Source: Candidatus Nitrosopumilus sp.
Lineage (GTDB): Archaea; Thermoproteota; Nitrososphaeria; Nitrososphaerales; Nitrosopumilaceae
Assembly (NCBI RefSeq): GCF_028278985.1
Contig: NZ_JANQTA010000031.1
Span: 18,026 to 82,025 of the forward strand
Reading direction: 5' to 3'
Length of the DNA: 64,000 nt
In this document: in pieces, positions 16,913-25,227 of the stretch
How the letters are laid out: the number at the start of each line of letters is the position of its first letter
Numbering within the stretch: the stretch's first letter is position 1
Position numbers and translations under genes: made by a program
Notes under the pieces: generated by a model
The model's input: the letters and a program-made list of their open reading frames with translations, nothing else
The model's database searches: none
Told to the model about the DNA's origin: nothing

Positions 16913-17494
16913 GTGAAGAAGATAGAGGCAGTTATCAAACGAAGGAATTTTCCCACTATCAAATCTAAACTGGGTATAGTTGGAATTTACATAATTGATA
17001 AACGAAATCTTGATGATAGCAATATCTATGATGAATCAAAAGGATCAAGAGCAGGTTCAACTGGTCTAAAATCTATTCCTCTTGCAAAAATTGAGATGGT
17101 AGTTTCTGACAAAGATGCAAGACAGGTTGTAGAAATGATTTCATCTCATTCAGGGTTGACTTCTGCACATGGTGGTAAAATCTTCGTCTCTGAAATGGAA
17201 GAAGTAGTTGATATGGGAACTCTTGACGGAAATCAAGACCTTGAAATTAATTCTGAAGAAAAACTTGAATCAAAACAATTACCAAAAAGAAGTAGATTTG
17301 TTCCATTACAAAAATTCACATTGCACAAATTACAAGTAATTTATGAAGAAAACAAAGAGACATTGCGCAGTGATTATAGAATAAAATCATTTAGTGACTT
17401 TGTAAATTATTGTATAATGAAATCAATTCCAACTTTAGAAAAACAATTAAAGAATCCTACAATTGTTTACGAAAATAATTTTGGCGATTTTTAG
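16913..17494 (+). CDS. PII-like protein with C-terminal extension
   Basis: Residues 1-105 form a PII (GlnB/GlnK) fold: an N-terminal MKKIEAVIKRRNF strand, LAKIEMVVSD after a T-loop region (residues 30-56), and the second PII signature HGGKIFVSEMEEVV (86-99). Ordinary PII proteins end near residue 112, but this one continues to 193. The extension (about 125-175, VPLQKFTLHKLQVIY ... IKSFSDFVNYCIM) looks like a strand followed by two helices, possibly ribbon-helix-helix-like. The start is GTG. It is convergent with the second PII operon and close to amt. Confidence 0.75.
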   Translation: MKKIEAVIKRRNFPTIKSKLGIVGIYIIDKRNLDDSNIYDESKGSRAGSTGLKSIPLAKIEMVVSDKDARQVVEMISSHSGLTSAHGGKIFVSEMEEVVDMGTLDGNQDLEINSEEKLESKQLPKRSRFVPLQKFTLHKLQVIYEENKETLRSDYRIKSFSDFVNYCIMKSIPTLEKQLKNPTIVYENNFGDF

Positions 17495-17497
17495 TTT

Positions 17498-17593
17498 CTA
17501 GAAAATATAATCTGAAAACAACCACATTGCAACTAGTGATAGACCTACTGCTGCCATAATTAATTTGGCAATTGATATTTTGGATATTTTCAT
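17498..17593 (-). CDS. single-span microprotein, 31 residues
   Basis: The frame encodes MKISKISIAKLIM followed by a membrane helix (AAVGLSLVAMWLF) and SDYIF. Its ATG overlaps the TGA of the preceding microprotein (ATGA), so the two are translationally coupled and lie in the PII transcript. This arrangement makes it more credible than its length suggests. Confidence 0.5.
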   Translation of the reverse strand: MKISKISIAKLIMAAVGLSLVAMWLFSDYIF

Positions 17594-17718
17594 AATAAGA
17601 ATAAGAGAATAGGTGGTATAACAATTATTCCACAAATTGCAACAACTTTTGGGTAGTCTTTAGGTCTGATAGGCTGCATCTTTTCTCTGTGGAATAGTTT
17701 GCTTTTTCGTAAGTTCAT
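17590..17718 (-). CDS. single-span microprotein in PII operon, 42 residues
   Basis: The peptide begins with a basic, soluble half (MNLRKSKLFHREKMQPIRPKD) and ends with a single membrane helix (VVAICGIIVIPPILLFLL). It starts 10 nt after the PII stop codon. A membrane microprotein beside PII and Amt invites the idea of a membrane-docked partner, but no homologue is known to me. Confidence 0.5.
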   Translation of the reverse strand: MNLRKSKLFHREKMQPIRPKDYPKVVAICGIIVIPPILLFLL

Positions 17719-17728
17719 TATTCTTCCT

Positions 17729-18058
17729 CTAGATAGTTTCATCGCCTTCGTGGCCAGATGAAATGTCTACTGCACGTAAAATCTGTGAAACAAAGATTTT
17801 TCCTACTCTTCCATGTTCTTTGATAATTGAAATTACTTCATCCTCTGTATCCTCAGAAACGATTGCTTCCATTTTGAACTTCTCACTGAATTGAGGCACA
17901 AAAATCTCACTACCTTTTGAGGCGTGAATTTCGGGACCTGGGTTCTTACCTCTTCCTCTAACTTTTGATACTGTAAGGCCTCCAATACCAATTTTCTTTA
18001 ATGCCTCACTAATTGCCATGACATCGTTATTGCCAAGGATTACTTCGATCTTTAACAT
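17729..18058 (-). CDS. glnK: nitrogen regulatory protein PII (GlnK-like)
   Basis: The 109-residue protein has the full PII fold: MLKIEVILGNND, the T-loop base SKVRGRGKNPGP (31-42), FKMEAIVSED and the C-terminal signature GRVGKIFVSQILRAVDI. PII trimers sense ATP/ADP and 2-oxoglutarate and often block Amt channels. The T-loop residue that is uridylylated in bacteria (Tyr51) is absent; the whole protein has no tyrosine. The gene is divergent from amt and has a TATA-like AAATATAAT about 29 nt upstream. Confidence 0.93.
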   Translation of the reverse strand: MLKIEVILGNNDVMAISEALKKIGIGGLTVSKVRGRGKNPGPEIHASKGSEIFVPQFSEKFKMEAIVSEDTEDEVISIIKEHGRVGKIFVSQILRAVDISSGHEGDETI

Positions 18059-18107
18059 TTGATTTCATTGTGTCATCTTTACAAATATAATTTCTGATTT
18101 TGATATT

Positions 18108-18124
18108 CAAATGATAATCATTTG
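18108..18124. promoter_or_regulatory. palindrome between PII and amt genes
   Basis: CAAATGAT, one A, then ATCATTTG make a perfect 8+8 inverted repeat in the 115-bp divergent promoter region. It lies upstream of both TATA-like elements (about 18083-18091 for PII and 18145-18152 for amt). A dimeric nitrogen-responsive regulator could control both genes from it; this is inference from position. Confidence 0.5.
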
Positions 18125-18173
18125 CTAATCAAATTTAGTCATTGTTATTAATTTAAAACGAAAATTTTTTTCA

Positions 18174-19481
18174 ATGGTTCTTGATTCTGGAGATACAGCA
18201 TGGATGTTAATTGCTGGAAGTCTTGTACTGCTAATGATCCCCGCATTAGGTCTCTTTGAATCAGGACTTTTACGAAAAAAGAATGCTGCATCAATTTTCA
18301 TGCAGATCTTCTTTGGTTTGGCACTACTTAGTGTTATGTGGTTTGTATTTGGATTTAGTTTATCTTTTAGTCCTTCAGAGCATGGTTTGATTGGGGATAT
18401 GCAATGGACATTCCTCAAGGGTGTTCCATCTGATGATTCTCTAGACTTTGCTCCAACAATTCCTGGAGTGTTGTTTGTAAAATTCCAATTGATGTTTGCA
18501 TGTATTACTCCATTGCTTCTTACAGGAACCATTGCTGAAAGAATGAAGTTCAGCTCCTTTATCATATTCATATCTGCATGGTCTATCTTGATCTACTATC
18601 CACTTGTACACTGGGTATGGGGTGGCGGTTGGTTAGCCCAATTAGGTGTCGTTGACTTTGCTGGAGGTATAGTAATTCACACTAGTGTTGGTATGGCTGC
18701 ATTAGCTGCTGCATTGGTACTAGGTAGAAGAAGAAACTATGGTCCTGCCATAATGATTCCTCATAGTATACCACTTGCTGTACTTGGTTCTTCGCTACTT
18801 TGGTTAGGTTGGTTTGGTTTCAACGCTGGAAGTGCCTTGGCAGCATCAGGTGGTGTTGCAGGAAATACTGTAATTGTTACTCATATGGCTTCATCCGTAT
18901 CTGCTCTAATTTGGGCAGGGCTTTCATGGATTAGAACTGGAAAACCATCTATTGTTGCAACAATTAATGGTGCAATTGCCGGACTTGCTGGAATTACTCC
19001 TGCATCTGGATTTGTTAGTGCAGAACATGCCTTTGTCATTGGAATTGCAATCGGTGTAATCTCATACTCTGGTGTAGTATTATTCAAAGAAAAACTAAAG
19101 ATTGATGACGCACTTGATGTCAGCTCTGTTCACGGTGTTGCAGGAATTGTAGGTTCTCTTGCAATTGGAATCTTTGCAAGTACTATGATTAATCCTGGTG
19201 GCGTTGATGGCTTACTGTTTGGCAATCCTGATCAGCTATGGATTCAAGCTGTTGGTGTTGGTGTAGCTGCGGCAATTGGATTTGGAGGAACATGGATTCT
19301 GATGCAAGTGATTAAACATCTAATTGGAATTAGAGTCTCGCCAGAAGTTGAAGATGTTGGATTGGATATTAGTGAACATGCCGAATCAGCGTACTCTGAC
19401 GAAGAAGAGTTTATGCTTGACATGGATGAATACACAGAAAATCTTCAAGAAAAAGATGAAATCTTTAGAAAGAAGAAGTAG
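18174..19481 (+). CDS. amt: ammonium transporter Amt
   Basis: The 435-residue protein has about 11 membrane spans and moves ammonium/ammonia across the membrane, supplying nitrogen and perhaps energy substrate in an ammonia oxidiser. The two pore histidines lie in GGIVIHTSVGMAAL and DVSSVHGVAGIVG. The start (DSGDTAWMLIAGSLVLLMIPALGLFESGLLR) is classical. The acidic cytoplasmic tail (SDEEEFMLDMDEYTENLQEKDE) is longer than usual and may contact PII. PII is divergent next door, and a small sensor-like gene follows immediately. Confidence 0.96.
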   Translation: MVLDSGDTAWMLIAGSLVLLMIPALGLFESGLLRKKNAASIFMQIFFGLALLSVMWFVFGFSLSFSPSEHGLIGDMQWTFLKGVPSDDSLDFAPTIPGVLFVKFQLMFACITPLLLTGTIAERMKFSSFIIFISAWSILIYYPLVHWVWGGGWLAQLGVVDFAGGIVIHTSVGMAALAAALVLGRRRNYGPAIMIPHSIPLAVLGSSLLWLGWFGFNAGSALAASGGVAGNTVIVTHMASSVSALIWAGLSWIRTGKPSIVATINGAIAGLAGITPASGFVSAEHAFVIGIAIGVISYSGVVLFKEKLKIDDALDVSSVHGVAGIVGSLAIGIFASTMINPGGVDGLLFGNPDQLWIQAVGVGVAAAIGFGGTWILMQVIKHLIGIRVSPEVEDVGLDISEHAESAYSDEEEFMLDMDEYTENLQEKDEIFRKKK

Positions 19482-19862
19482 TTGATGAAACTCATGGCAA
19501 CAAATTATGATGATTTATCCCAGCAAGTTTTAGATTTAGATTCTGATGTTCGTTTTGCAGGTGTTGCAAATAGTAAAGGTGAGCTAGTTGCAGGCGGACA
19601 ACGAGACAACGTAGAAGAAATGCTGTCAGGAGATGATGTCAAAATGTCAATTCACTATGCATTACAAAAACGAGAACTTTATACAAATTTAGCATACAAG
19701 ATTGGTGCTGAAAAATCATCCATCACTGAGTATGGCAAAGTCACTTTGATTACTATTCCAATAAACTCTAATGAATTATTCTTGATCAGCACCCAACCAA
19801 GAGCTGATTATTTGAAAATCATCGATTTTGTTCATTCTCATATTTCTGAAGAATCAAAATAA
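19482..19862 (+). CDS. small sensor-like protein, paralogue C, in amt operon
   Basis: The first in-frame codon after the amt stop is TTG; ATGs at 19485 and 19494 are more likely starts, giving about 122-125 residues. The protein is the third paralogue of the tandem pair at 4783-5643, sharing DVRFAGVANSKGELV, RDNV, YGKVTLITIPI, LFLIS and IIDFV. Its tight linkage to amt suggests that at least this copy works in nitrogen sensing or transport control. Confidence 0.75.
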   Translation: MMKLMATNYDDLSQQVLDLDSDVRFAGVANSKGELVAGGQRDNVEEMLSGDDVKMSIHYALQKRELYTNLAYKIGAEKSSITEYGKVTLITIPINSNELFLISTQPRADYLKIIDFVHSHISEESK

Positions 19863-19979
19863 GATATTTTGATAGAAATTGGTTGTTTTGTGCCTAAAAT
19901 CAGGCTCTAAATGAGCTTGAATTGTTACATTTGTGAAATTATAGTATATTATCTCCTTTAAACTAGCCATTTCTCAAAT

Positions 19980-20924
19980 TTGTTTGTGGAAGTAATAGTA
20001 AGTGCAGCCCTAACGGTAGTTGGATTGGTTATGTTGTGTTTTGGAGGCAACTGGCTAGTTAGTGGTGGTGCATCAATTGCAAGAAAATTCAGAATTAGTA
20101 ATTTAGTAATCGGTATGACCATTGTTGCATATGGTACATCAACTCCTGAATTAGCAGCAAGTATAGCTGCAGCTGGAGAACATAGTGCAATCATTTTAGG
20201 AAACATCGTTGGAAGCAATATTGCAAATGTTGGAATGGTGATTGGAATTGCAGCAATTATAGTTCCACTTGCAGTCCAAAAATCTGTTTTAAGAAAAGAA
20301 ATTCCAATTATGTTGGGTGTTTCATTATTACTTGTTGCAATTTCAGTTGATGGAGAATTAACTCAGTATGATGGAATTCTACTACTTGTTGGACTCGGTG
20401 TTTTTGCAGTTTACACATTCAAAGATGCAATGAAGCACCGTGAAAAAAAATCCAAAGAAGAACCAGTACCTGAAAAGAGTAATTTTTATCTAAAATCAAT
20501 TGGTCTAATTGGACTTGGAATAGGTTTTCTCTATGTGGGTGCATTTCTAACTGTAGACAATGCAGTTGTATTGGCACAAGAATTTGGTTTATCTGAAAAA
20601 ATTATTGGTCTTACTGTAATTGCAATCGGTACTTCCCTTCCTGAATTAATTACATCAATCATGGCAATCAGAAAAGGCCACACTGACATTGGAATTGGAA
20701 ATATCATTGGTAGTAACATCTACAACATTTTGATGATCATGGGAGTTGGTGCAGCATTAGGCGGTGTAATGATTTCTGCAGATGTCTATGTTGATTATGT
20801 AATAATGATTCTGTTTAGTTTGTCTATATTGATAGCAATTAAAACTGGAGTGATAGGTCGTGCTATGGGTGTGTGTTTGGCAATAGGATATGTTGTATAC
20901 TTGGCAGTCACATTTTTCCGATAA
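19980..20924 (+). CDS. calcium/sodium antiporter (CaCA family)
   Basis: The 314-residue membrane protein contains both alpha-repeats of the CaCA superfamily: GMTIVAYGTSTPELAAS...GNIVGSNIANVGMVIG in the first half and GLTVIAIGTSLPELITS...GNIIGSNIYNILMIMG in the second. These repeats line the cation site. A charged cytoplasmic loop (MKHREKKSKEEPVPEKS) separates the halves, as in YrbG-type exchangers. A TTG at 19980 or a GTG at 19986 can start translation. Confidence 0.93.
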   Translation: MFVEVIVSAALTVVGLVMLCFGGNWLVSGGASIARKFRISNLVIGMTIVAYGTSTPELAASIAAAGEHSAIILGNIVGSNIANVGMVIGIAAIIVPLAVQKSVLRKEIPIMLGVSLLLVAISVDGELTQYDGILLLVGLGVFAVYTFKDAMKHREKKSKEEPVPEKSNFYLKSIGLIGLGIGFLYVGAFLTVDNAVVLAQEFGLSEKIIGLTVIAIGTSLPELITSIMAIRKGHTDIGIGNIIGSNIYNILMIMGVGAALGGVMISADVYVDYVIMILFSLSILIAIKTGVIGRAMGVCLAIGYVVYLAVTFFR

Positions 20925-20936
20925 TTTGTGCCTATT

Positions 20937-22295
20937 TTAGATGGAATTTACAAAAATATTTTCGGCCTTTATTGAAGGAGTAATTGAGGGCAAAGATGCC
21001 CATTGAATTACATTCTGTTGATTATTACCTATTGATGAAATATTCTTTAGCATTGTTGGAAGATTGTGTATGATTCTAACTGATTTGCCGGGACCAATAA
21101 TATTTCCATCTCTGATAATTCTAATCCCACTTCTTGCAGTACATGAAAAATCCCCTTTGATTGGATTTACTGCATAAGTGTACCATAATCTGCTCACAAG
21201 AATTCCTTTTTTTGTATTTTTTATCATCTCTTCTTGTGATGTATCACCATTTTCTACTTTCAAATTATGTGGAGCTGATATGGGTATTGGTTCTGAACTT
21301 CTTCCCATTGGTGAACCCATTCTTAATCCGTTTCCTGTGGATGCGGAATTTTCTTTGTAACTATCATACAAATTTGCGTATGTATTTTTGAATATTCCTT
21401 TTTCAACAAGTTTTTGTTGTTTTGTTTCAGTACCTTCATCGTCAAATGATTTTGAACCAATTCCGTTTACACTGTGTGGATCATCAGTCAAACTAAAACC
21501 ATCTACTGCAATTTCTTTTTGAAAATTATTTGTAAAACAACTTTTCTTTTCTAAAAACGTTTTAAAATTAAAGTTTGCAGCAATAACAAAAGCTAATAGT
21601 TCTCCAACAGAATATGGTTCAAAAATTATTGAATACTCTCCAGAATCAATTTTTTGAGGATTTATGGATTCAAGACACATGATTTTTGCATCTTCTCCTA
21701 TTTGTTCTGGTGAAAAACTATCTAATGTTCTCCCACTTGCATGACCTATTCCTGAAACTGGAATTGTACTTTTTTCTGATTCTGCATTAATTATCGCAGA
21801 AATGTATGTTGATTTTTCATCCAAAGACAATCCATTTGAATTTGACAATTCAAAATTTTCAGATACGATATTTAGAGAACCTGTGATTGATGTAATTTTC
21901 TGATCAAGTGTTGAATTTATCAATTTTTGAGCAATATCTGCTGCTTTTGTGCCTGAAATTTCATCTAATTTCTCATCAAATATTCCTTGAATTTCTCTAA
22001 AATTAGATTTTGATGGTAATCCTTTCCAAAATTCTCTTTTTTTCAGTGTGCCCAGATTTTTAATTGAATTGCTAATTGCATTTGGAATTTCATCCTGGTT
22101 TGTTGTTTCTATTGAAGCAATTTTTTTGTCATGAATTATCCTTATTCCATAATTTACATCAAAATTCTGTTTAATTTCTGCAATCTCTGAATCTGTTATT
22201 CTGGCAGTTGTTATGTTCTTTTTTAGTTCTATAACTTCACATTCATCAATTCCTTGATTCTTAGAATGGTTTAGTGCCTTTTCTAAGGCAGACAT
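20937..22295 (-). CDS. TldE/PmbA-family protein
   Basis: The 452-residue protein belongs to the TldD/PmbA group. It lacks the HExxH zinc motif of TldD and so matches the TldE (PmbA) half of the TldD/TldE protease. Typical pieces are NYGIRIIHDKKIAS, FEPYSVGELLAF, DDEGTETKQQKLVEKGIFKNTYANLYDSYKE-like strings, LRMGSPMG and CTARSGIRII near the end. It starts directly after the cofH stop and is probably in one transcript with cofG and cofH. No tldD lies alongside. Confidence 0.88.
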   Translation of the reverse strand: MSALEKALNHSKNQGIDECEVIELKKNITTARITDSEIAEIKQNFDVNYGIRIIHDKKIASIETTNQDEIPNAISNSIKNLGTLKKREFWKGLPSKSNFREIQGIFDEKLDEISGTKAADIAQKLINSTLDQKITSITGSLNIVSENFELSNSNGLSLDEKSTYISAIINAESEKSTIPVSGIGHASGRTLDSFSPEQIGEDAKIMCLESINPQKIDSGEYSIIFEPYSVGELLAFVIAANFNFKTFLEKKSCFTNNFQKEIAVDGFSLTDDPHSVNGIGSKSFDDEGTETKQQKLVEKGIFKNTYANLYDSYKENSASTGNGLRMGSPMGRSSEPIPISAPHNLKVENGDTSQEEMIKNTKKGILVSRLWYTYAVNPIKGDFSCTARSGIRIIRDGNIIGPGKSVRIIHNLPTMLKNISSIGNNQQNVIQWASLPSITPSIKAENIFVNSI

Positions 22296-23555
22296 TTACT
22301 TTCTCCTAGGATTCTTGTAATTGAATTTGTTAATCTTTATCAGCTCAACGTAGGAGCCAAATTGTGATGTGTCTGTTACTTTATCTAACTCTTCTTCGAC
22401 TTCATTAGTTCCATTGAATTTTTTTATGATGTTGTATTGTGTGTCTCTTTCAGCTGGTATTCTTCCTATCTCTTTTACCATTCTCCTAATCTCTTTTGGT
22501 CTAAGTAATTGTCCGTGTTCTGAACCTGCAGATGTTGATATGCTTTCATTAATCAGAGTTCCACCAAAGTCATTTGCACCCCACATTAGCAGTAACTGTG
22601 ACATTTTTTGACCTTCTTTAACCCATGACATCTGAATGTTGTTGATGTAATTGTTTAGCATAATTCTAGCAACTGCATGAGTTAACAATACATCATTACC
22701 ACTTGCCCCTTCTCTGATTCCTTCATGTAATTGATGCTTGTACATTGGAGCTTCAGATGGAATAAAGTTCAATGGAACAAACTCTGTAAATCCTCTAGTT
22801 TCTTTTTGAATATCTCTTAGTTTGGCAATATGGTTTGCTCTATCTTCTATTGTTTCTAAATGTCCAAACATCATTGTAGATGTTGTATTAATTCCAATTT
22901 TGTGTGCTCCCTTGATTACACGTTCCCAATCTTCAACACTAATTCTTCCGGGTGAAATTTTGTCTCTTAATTTTTGGTCTAAAATTTCTGCAGATGTGCC
23001 TGGCAGTGTATTTACTCCAGCATCTTTCATTCTACTCAAAAATTCTTCAATAGATACTCCTGATCTTGTTGCACCATATAGAATCTCTTCCGGAGAAAAT
23101 CCGTGAATGTGAATATCTGGAATTTCTTTTTTGATGTCTTTGCATATGCTCTCGTATAATCCTCCCTCCATATCTGGAGGTAATCCTGCTTGAATGCATA
23201 CTTCGGTTGCACCTAATTGATGAGCCTCTTTAGCACGTCTAACAATTTCCTCGTTAGGTAGAAAGTATCCTTCTTCTTCTCTAAAATCCCTACTAAATGC
23301 ACAAAATCCACATTGTTTTATGCAGACATTTGTAAAATTGATATTTCTGTTGACCACATACGATACAATATCTCCTACTCTTCTTCTTCGAAGCTCATCA
23401 GCAACTAGTCCTACGAGATGAAAATCAATACCTATTGTATTGTAAAGTTCTACTCCTTCTTTTGCAGAAATCTCTTTTTCTGATAAGGCATTATTCAAAA
23501 TCTCAACAACGACTGGATCTGCATTTTTGAAAAGTTTCTCTAAATTCATCTCCAA
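22296..23555 (-). CDS. cofH: F420 precursor synthase subunit CofH, radical SAM
   Basis: CofH joins a tyrosine-derived fragment to diaminouracil, the first step to the F0 deazaflavin of coenzyme F420. The 419-residue protein has the radical SAM cluster C78, C82 and C85 in NVCIKQCGFCAFSR, then GATEVCIQAGLPP and GINTTSTMMFGH. The start may be TTG (23555) or ATG (23549). It overlaps the end of cofG by 10 nt, showing coupled expression. Confidence 0.95.
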   Translation of the reverse strand: MEMNLEKLFKNADPVVVEILNNALSEKEISAKEGVELYNTIGIDFHLVGLVADELRRRRVGDIVSYVVNRNINFTNVCIKQCGFCAFSRDFREEEGYFLPNEEIVRRAKEAHQLGATEVCIQAGLPPDMEGGLYESICKDIKKEIPDIHIHGFSPEEILYGATRSGVSIEEFLSRMKDAGVNTLPGTSAEILDQKLRDKISPGRISVEDWERVIKGAHKIGINTTSTMMFGHLETIEDRANHIAKLRDIQKETRGFTEFVPLNFIPSEAPMYKHQLHEGIREGASGNDVLLTHAVARIMLNNYINNIQMSWVKEGQKMSQLLLMWGANDFGGTLINESISTSAGSEHGQLLRPKEIRRMVKEIGRIPAERDTQYNIIKKFNGTNEVEEELDKVTDTSQFGSYVELIKINKFNYKNPRRK

Positions 23556-24715
23556 TACTCCTCTTTTACCAGTCCTGCCTCATTTTCAATCAACTTCATC
23601 TTATCTCTTAACTCTTTACTTAAAGACGAAAAGAATTCAGGATACACTGGGAATCTGCATCCCAATTCAAATCCTGCATCTTTTGAATAATTATCTACTC
23701 TACTAATTTCCGGCCATGAAAATTCTGGATTTACAAAGTCTGGTGTTAATGGAGAAATCCCTCCCCAATCATTAATGCCTAATTGTAAAAAGTCTTGGTA
23801 TGATGCTGGTGATAAATTTGGAGGAATTTGTATATTCATTTCTGGCATTATGACTCTTGATAATGCAACTATTGTCTTAAAGTAGGTTTGATCAGCTGAA
23901 GGGCTATCTCTCATTCTAGTATCTTGCTTTGGTTGAAAGTTTTGAATAATTACTTCTTGAATATTCCCAAATTGATTGTGTAGATTTTTGATTGCTAAAA
24001 GTGAATCAATTATCTCCTCGATATTTTCTCCAATACCAACTAGAATCCCTGTTGTCATTGGAATTCCTAATTTTCCTGAATTCTCTAATACTTCCAGTCT
24101 TGTTTTTGGTCGTTTGCTTGCAGCCAAATGATGAGGCATTCCTTTCTCAGTTAATCTATCACTGATATTCTCAAGCATAATTCCCATGGATACGTTGGTT
24201 TTCTTTAATTCTTTTAATTCCTCAAATTCTAAATTTCCTGCATTAGTATGTGGGAATAATCCCATTTCTAAAGCCATTTCAGATGCATGGACAAGATATT
24301 CTGCAGTTGATTTGAATCCATTTTCTTTTAACCAGTCTCTTGCTTCTTGATATCTTTGTTCTGGTCTTTCCCCTGTTACAAATAATGCTTCTACACATCG
24401 ATATTTTTTTGCTAACTCCAAAACATCTTTGATTTGTTGTTTTGACATAAGAGATAATTTCTCTTCTCCGGGTTCAGCTTTGTATGTGCAATAAGAACAT
24501 GTGTCTTTACACATATTGATAATGTTAAAAAATGCTTTTTTAGAAAAAGTAACAGAATTTTTTTTGAATTTTTTTCTTAAATTCTGTGCAGCTGAAAATA
24601 ATTCTCTAGAATTTTTTGTAGAATCATTATAGATTTCTAAAATTTCCTGACGAGATATTACTTTGTTCTCTAAAACATTGTTTAAGCTCTCTGAGTTTAA
24701 TACAAGCTTGTTCAA
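23546..24715 (-). CDS. cofG: F420 precursor synthase subunit CofG, radical SAM
   Basis: CofG completes 7,8-didemethyl-8-hydroxy-5-deazariboflavin (F0) synthesis with CofH. The 389-residue protein holds C69, C73 and C76 in NMCKDTCSYCTYK, followed by EALFVTGERPE, MGLFPHTNAG and IIQNFQPKQDTRM, all typical of CofG. The start is a TTG. The gene heads a cofG-cofH-tldE cluster; the later F420 genes cofC and cofD are at 46-47.5 kb. Confidence 0.95.
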   Translation of the reverse strand: MNKLVLNSESLNNVLENKVISRQEILEIYNDSTKNSRELFSAAQNLRKKFKKNSVTFSKKAFFNIINMCKDTCSYCTYKAEPGEEKLSLMSKQQIKDVLELAKKYRCVEALFVTGERPEQRYQEARDWLKENGFKSTAEYLVHASEMALEMGLFPHTNAGNLEFEELKELKKTNVSMGIMLENISDRLTEKGMPHHLAASKRPKTRLEVLENSGKLGIPMTTGILVGIGENIEEIIDSLLAIKNLHNQFGNIQEVIIQNFQPKQDTRMRDSPSADQTYFKTIVALSRVIMPEMNIQIPPNLSPASYQDFLQLGINDWGGISPLTPDFVNPEFSWPEISRVDNYSKDAGFELGCRFPVYPEFFSSLSKELRDKMKLIENEAGLVKEEYWR

Positions 24716-24852
24716 CAGAAAGATTCTTGTCTAGAAGTATTTATGCTTGTGCAAAATGTTTTTCAAAAATATTTTTAGATTTTTGATAATGCTAGTGCTA
24801 AGACGCTGTGAGAATTCCCTTCCTTAAATATGGTTTTTGCATATCGGTTATC

Positions 24853-25212
24853 ATGAGTACAACTTTAACTGTTGAAGAACATTTTCGGATTTTTCTCAAC
24901 AATGTAATGAATTCACATCCTACCATTGATCCTGAGCTTCTAATTCGTGTATTGCTGTTTGAACTAAATCTAAAAAGATACATGGGTCCAGACATTCCCC
25001 ATGTCAATCTTTATGTCAATTATAAAGATGGAATCGACTTACATCAAAAACAAGAAGAAGGTAGAGACAAGTATCCAATCGAAGTATCTGCTAGTAGATG
25101 GGAAGATGGAGTCATATTCTCTGGTTTGATGGGAGTTAGACACATTGAAAAGATAGCATCTGATCCTGACATCGTAAAGATTACTGGAAAAGCTACTCCA
25201 AGACACAATTAA
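24853..25212 (+). CDS. conserved-looking soluble protein, unknown
   Basis: An ATG at 24808 is in frame, but the ATG at 24853 is preferred because the product then begins MSTTLTVEEHFRIFL and the extra 15 residues look unrelated. The 119-residue protein has a helical start and an alpha/beta body (HVNLYVNYKDGIDLHQKQ, YPIEVSASRWEDGVIF). It precedes the DICT-like gene by 15 nt, with a good GGAGAA ribosome site between them. Family not recognised. Confidence 0.65.
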   Translation: MSTTLTVEEHFRIFLNNVMNSHPTIDPELLIRVLLFELNLKRYMGPDIPHVNLYVNYKDGIDLHQKQEEGRDKYPIEVSASRWEDGVIFSGLMGVRHIEKIASDPDIVKITGKATPRHN

Positions 25213-25227
25213 AGGAGAATTTATGAA

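Noticed and set aside
12817..20933. The string TTTTGTGCCT (or one mismatch) recurs near gene ends at 12817, 16819, 19886 and 20924.
   Set aside because: Its position relative to gene starts and stops is inconsistent, and the same string also occurs inside coding sequence (near 21945 and 51104), where it encodes GTK. I see no reason to treat it as a dispersed regulatory element.
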